Assembly (NCBI GenBank): GCA_016295355.1
Contig: JAEDLK010000012.1
Coordinates: 1 to 44,637, forward strand
Direction: 5' to 3'
From: Clostridiaceae bacterium
GTDB taxonomy: Bacteria; Bacillota; Clostridia; Oscillospirales; Acutalibacteraceae
Length of the DNA: 44,637 bases
Both the position numbers and the translations under genes were made by a program. This document shows positions 42,990-44,637 of this stretch, in pieces (the stretch's first letter is position 1; each line of letters begins with the position of its first letter). Under the pieces are notes generated by a model. It made no database searches, was not told the DNA's origin, and saw nothing but the letters and a program-made list of their open reading frames with translations.

Positions 42990-44081
42990 ATGGAACAAGT
43001 GGATAAAATTTGTCGGCTGTTTCAATTAAAGGGTACGCCTGTGTCGATTGAAGCGTTCGGCGAGGGGCATATCAATGATACATTTCGCATTGTGACTGAT
43101 TCGAATACGGTCTATGTGTTGCAGCGCATGAACCACGGTGTTTTTGCCGATATTGACGGATTAATGAAAAATGTGATGGGTGTAACCGAACACATCCATA
43201 AAAAGGTCAGCGAGATGGGTGGTGATCCCGATCGCCAGTCGCTTACCATTGTTCTCACGGCTGACGGTAAGCCGTATGTACAGGAAGGCAACAATTATTG
43301 GCGTGTTTATCTATATATAAAGGATTCCATCACGCTTCAAACGGCCCAAACAACCAAGGAGTTCCGTTCTGCCGGTTTGGCTTTCGGCACTTTCCAAAAG
43401 TTGTTGGCAGATTATCCGGCCGATGAGCTGACCGAAACCATTCCGAATTTCCACAACACCCCCAATCGCTACGAGAATTTCCGTAAAGCGGTTCAAGCCG
43501 ATACTGTCGGTCTGGCTCACACGGCACAGCCGGAAATTGACTTTGTCAAACGTCACGCTGATCTTTGTCATGCATTGACCGATCAGTTGGCCGAGGGTCG
43601 TCTGCCGTTGCGCGTCACCCATAACGATACCAAAATCAATAACTGTATGCTGGACAGTAAGACAGGTGAACCGTTGGTGGTTATTGATCTGGACACGGTC
43701 ATGCCCGGCTTGGCGGCTTATGACTTCGGCGACAGCATTCGTTTCGGCGCTACACATGCCGCCGAGGATGAAAAGGATTTATCCAAGGTCGATTTTGACC
43801 TGGATTTGTACACCGGATTTGCCGAGGGCTTTTTGCAAGGATGCGGCGCCGATTTGTCCACGGATGAGATTTTATCGTTGGCAACCGGTGCGGTCGTCAT
43901 GACGCTGGAGTGCGGTATGCGGTTCTTGACCGACTATCTGGAGGGCAGTCACTATTTCAAGACAGCCTACCCGGAGCATAACCTCATTCGTTGTCGTACC
44001 CAGTTTCGATTGGTCGAGTTGATGTTAGACAACATGGATCAAATGCAGCAAATTGTTACCAATATTGCCAATCGCCTGTAA
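42990..44081 (+). CDS. N-acetylhexosamine 1-kinase-like phosphotransferase (NahK family)
   Basis: This is a 363-residue cytosolic kinase of the aminoglycoside-phosphotransferase/choline-kinase fold, close in length and motifs to Bifidobacterium NahK. FGEGHINDTFRI (23-34) is the nucleotide loop. The catalytic loop is VTHNDTKINN (209-218, with Asp213 the likely base and Asn218 a metal ligand), and VIDLDTVMPG (231-240) is the metal-binding segment. NahK phosphorylates GlcNAc/GalNAc at C1 in the galacto-/lacto-N-biose pathway. That would link to host-glycan use, although no GNB/LNB phosphorylase is in view. AGGAGG lies upstream of the ATG. Exact substrate is inferred. Confidence 0.85.
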   Translation: MEQVDKICRLFQLKGTPVSIEAFGEGHINDTFRIVTDSNTVYVLQRMNHGVFADIDGLMKNVMGVTEHIHKKVSEMGGDPDRQSLTIVLTADGKPYVQEGNNYWRVYLYIKDSITLQTAQTTKEFRSAGLAFGTFQKLLADYPADELTETIPNFHNTPNRYENFRKAVQADTVGLAHTAQPEIDFVKRHADLCHALTDQLAEGRLPLRVTHNDTKINNCMLDSKTGEPLVVIDLDTVMPGLAAYDFGDSIRFGATHAAEDEKDLSKVDFDLDLYTGFAEGFLQGCGADLSTDEILSLATGAVVMTLECGMRFLTDYLEGSHYFKTAYPEHNLIRCRTQFRLVELMLDNMDQMQQIVTNIANRL

Positions 44082-44141
44082 GGCGGTGGCTTTTAACGAT
44101 GAAAATCATGCGATCGTTGCGGGCTTTGAAAGGTTAACCGA

Positions 44142-44170
44142 TCATTTTAATCCTCTGTTTGTGATACAAT
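44142..44170 (+). promoter_or_regulatory. probable promoter for the six-codon ORF
   Basis: A TGa-TACAAT extended -10 (44162-44170) with a weak -35 (TCATTT, 44142-44147) 17 bp upstream. Confidence 0.5.
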
Positions 44171-44217
44171 ACCGGCGACCATCCGGTCAAGGTAAAAGGC
44201 AAACGGAGGATTCTATT

Positions 44218-44238
44218 ATGAAAAGGACATGGATGTGA
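44218..44238 (+). CDS. six-codon ORF with strong ribosome site (leader peptide or gene remnant)
   Basis: ATG-AAA-AGG-ACA-TGG-ATG-TGA encodes MKRTWM. It is preceded by AAACGGAGGA at a good distance and by an extended -10 promoter. It could be a translated leader that senses ribosome progress, or the surviving start of a deleted gene. The ~260 bases after it show no gene and no clear attenuator. Confidence 0.35.
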   Translation: MKRTWM

Positions 44239-44506
44239 CCGGTTTTGGATAGATCAAGTCAGTCCGTAAGCGGTATATGACTTTTTGATCTGTTCACTAT
44301 TCTTAATAAAATACGGGTGTGTCTTTGTTGGGGATGTCTCTTGCTTTTGATGGGAGACCTCAGACGATCGACGGTTAGCACGGCAAAGCGTTGAATCAGT
44401 ATGGGCTGATAAACAGTCAAACAATTGAGAATTGTGGTTATTGTAAGTGCTGCATACAAGATATGGCGGATGTGAAAAAAGAAGTCAAAAAACATCGAAA
44501 AAGTAC
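44239..44506. other. intergenic, no supported gene
   Basis: No frame with a ribosome site and no clear hairpin terminator was found here. It is A/T-rich toward the tandem promoters at 44507-44630. Confidence 0.4.
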
Positions 44507-44535
44507 TTGACAAAGGTCTCCCATCGTGGTAGAAT
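44507..44535 (+). promoter_or_regulatory. first of two tandem consensus promoters (stable-RNA type)
   Basis: TTGACA, 17 bp, TAGAAT, preceded by A-tracts (AAGTCAAAAAAC) that could be an UP element. Confidence 0.85.
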
Positions 44536-44601
44536 GACCAAGCTGTCACAAACCATTGCCCCGTGTCAAGAAAAAAGTGTCAAAAAAAGCAAAAAAACTT
44601 C

Positions 44602-44630
44602 TTGACAAAGCAAAGAAGCTGTGATAGAAT
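44602..44630 (+). promoter_or_regulatory. second tandem consensus promoter (stable-RNA type)
   Basis: TTGACA, 17 bp, TGa-TAGAAT (extended -10), again preceded by long A-tracts. The pair is spaced 95 bp apart, as in Firmicutes rRNA operons. The transcribed gene is beyond the window. Confidence 0.85.
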
Positions 44631-44637
44631 AATAAAG

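Noticed and set aside
1..44637. tRNA genes
   Set aside because: No cloverleaf with a GGTTCGAATCC-type T-arm and acceptor pairing was found on either strand. A tRNAscan run would be decisive.

Overview
The window looks like chromosome from a Gram-positive, endospore-forming Clostridia bacterium, probably a gut Oscillospirales/Ruminococcaceae-type lineage. The evidence is lipoprotein signals with a lipobox, a SpoIIQ-like M23 peptidase, Soj/Spo0J partition genes, AGGAGG-type ribosome sites, sigma-A promoters with 17-bp spacers, very large InlB-repeat and dockerin secreted proteins, and interspersed repeats of the kind common in gut Firmicutes. The genus cannot be fixed from sequence reading alone.

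Layout. 1-1720: tail of an ArsP/DUF318-type permease, a Cys-rich small thioredoxin and a frameshifted ArsC-like phosphatase (an arsenic-type cassette, perhaps acquired). 1764-2486: an XRE regulator fused to a complete desulfoferrodoxin-like module, with a palindrome upstream and a repeat forming its 3' end. 2617-7549: a lipoprotein, the parA-parB operon with a third small gene, a repeat cluster, a SpoIIQ-like peptidase and a secreted protein. 7736-9947: an EF-G paralogue with a degenerate G4 motif. 10051-15112: a 1234-residue dockerin protein, a 53-bp tandem repeat and a DUF7674-like gene. 15712-20796: a livK-H-M-G-F branched-chain amino-acid-type ABC operon whose binding protein appears circularly permuted. 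21297-23797: a beta-propeller glycosidase-like protein and, divergently, rsmA/ksgA. 24019-34255: two further giant secreted modular proteins, the second ending in a GH16 catalytic domain. 34297-39591: pth-mfd and a foldase-like lipoprotein. 39617-42529: two tandem paralogous sugar-type solute-binding lipoproteins without permeases. 42627-42912: an orphan 45-residue peptide gene with its own promoter and terminator. 42990-44081: an N-acetylhexosamine 1-kinase-like enzyme. 44162-44637: a promoter driving a six-codon ORF, then two tandem consensus promoters that look like the front of an rRNA or other stable-RNA operon.

How the genes fit together. Housekeeping genes (parAB, rsmA, pth, mfd) are interleaved with genes for glycan capture and breakdown (dockerin and InlB-repeat proteins, GH16, propeller glycosidase, sugar-binding lipoproteins, NahK-like kinase) and amino-acid uptake (liv). 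This suits a saccharolytic gut organism. The strongest oddities are the permuted LivK-type protein, the stand-alone 45-residue peptide, the EF-G paralogue with GKLN in place of NKxD, and a repeat family that supplies part of a protein C-terminus.
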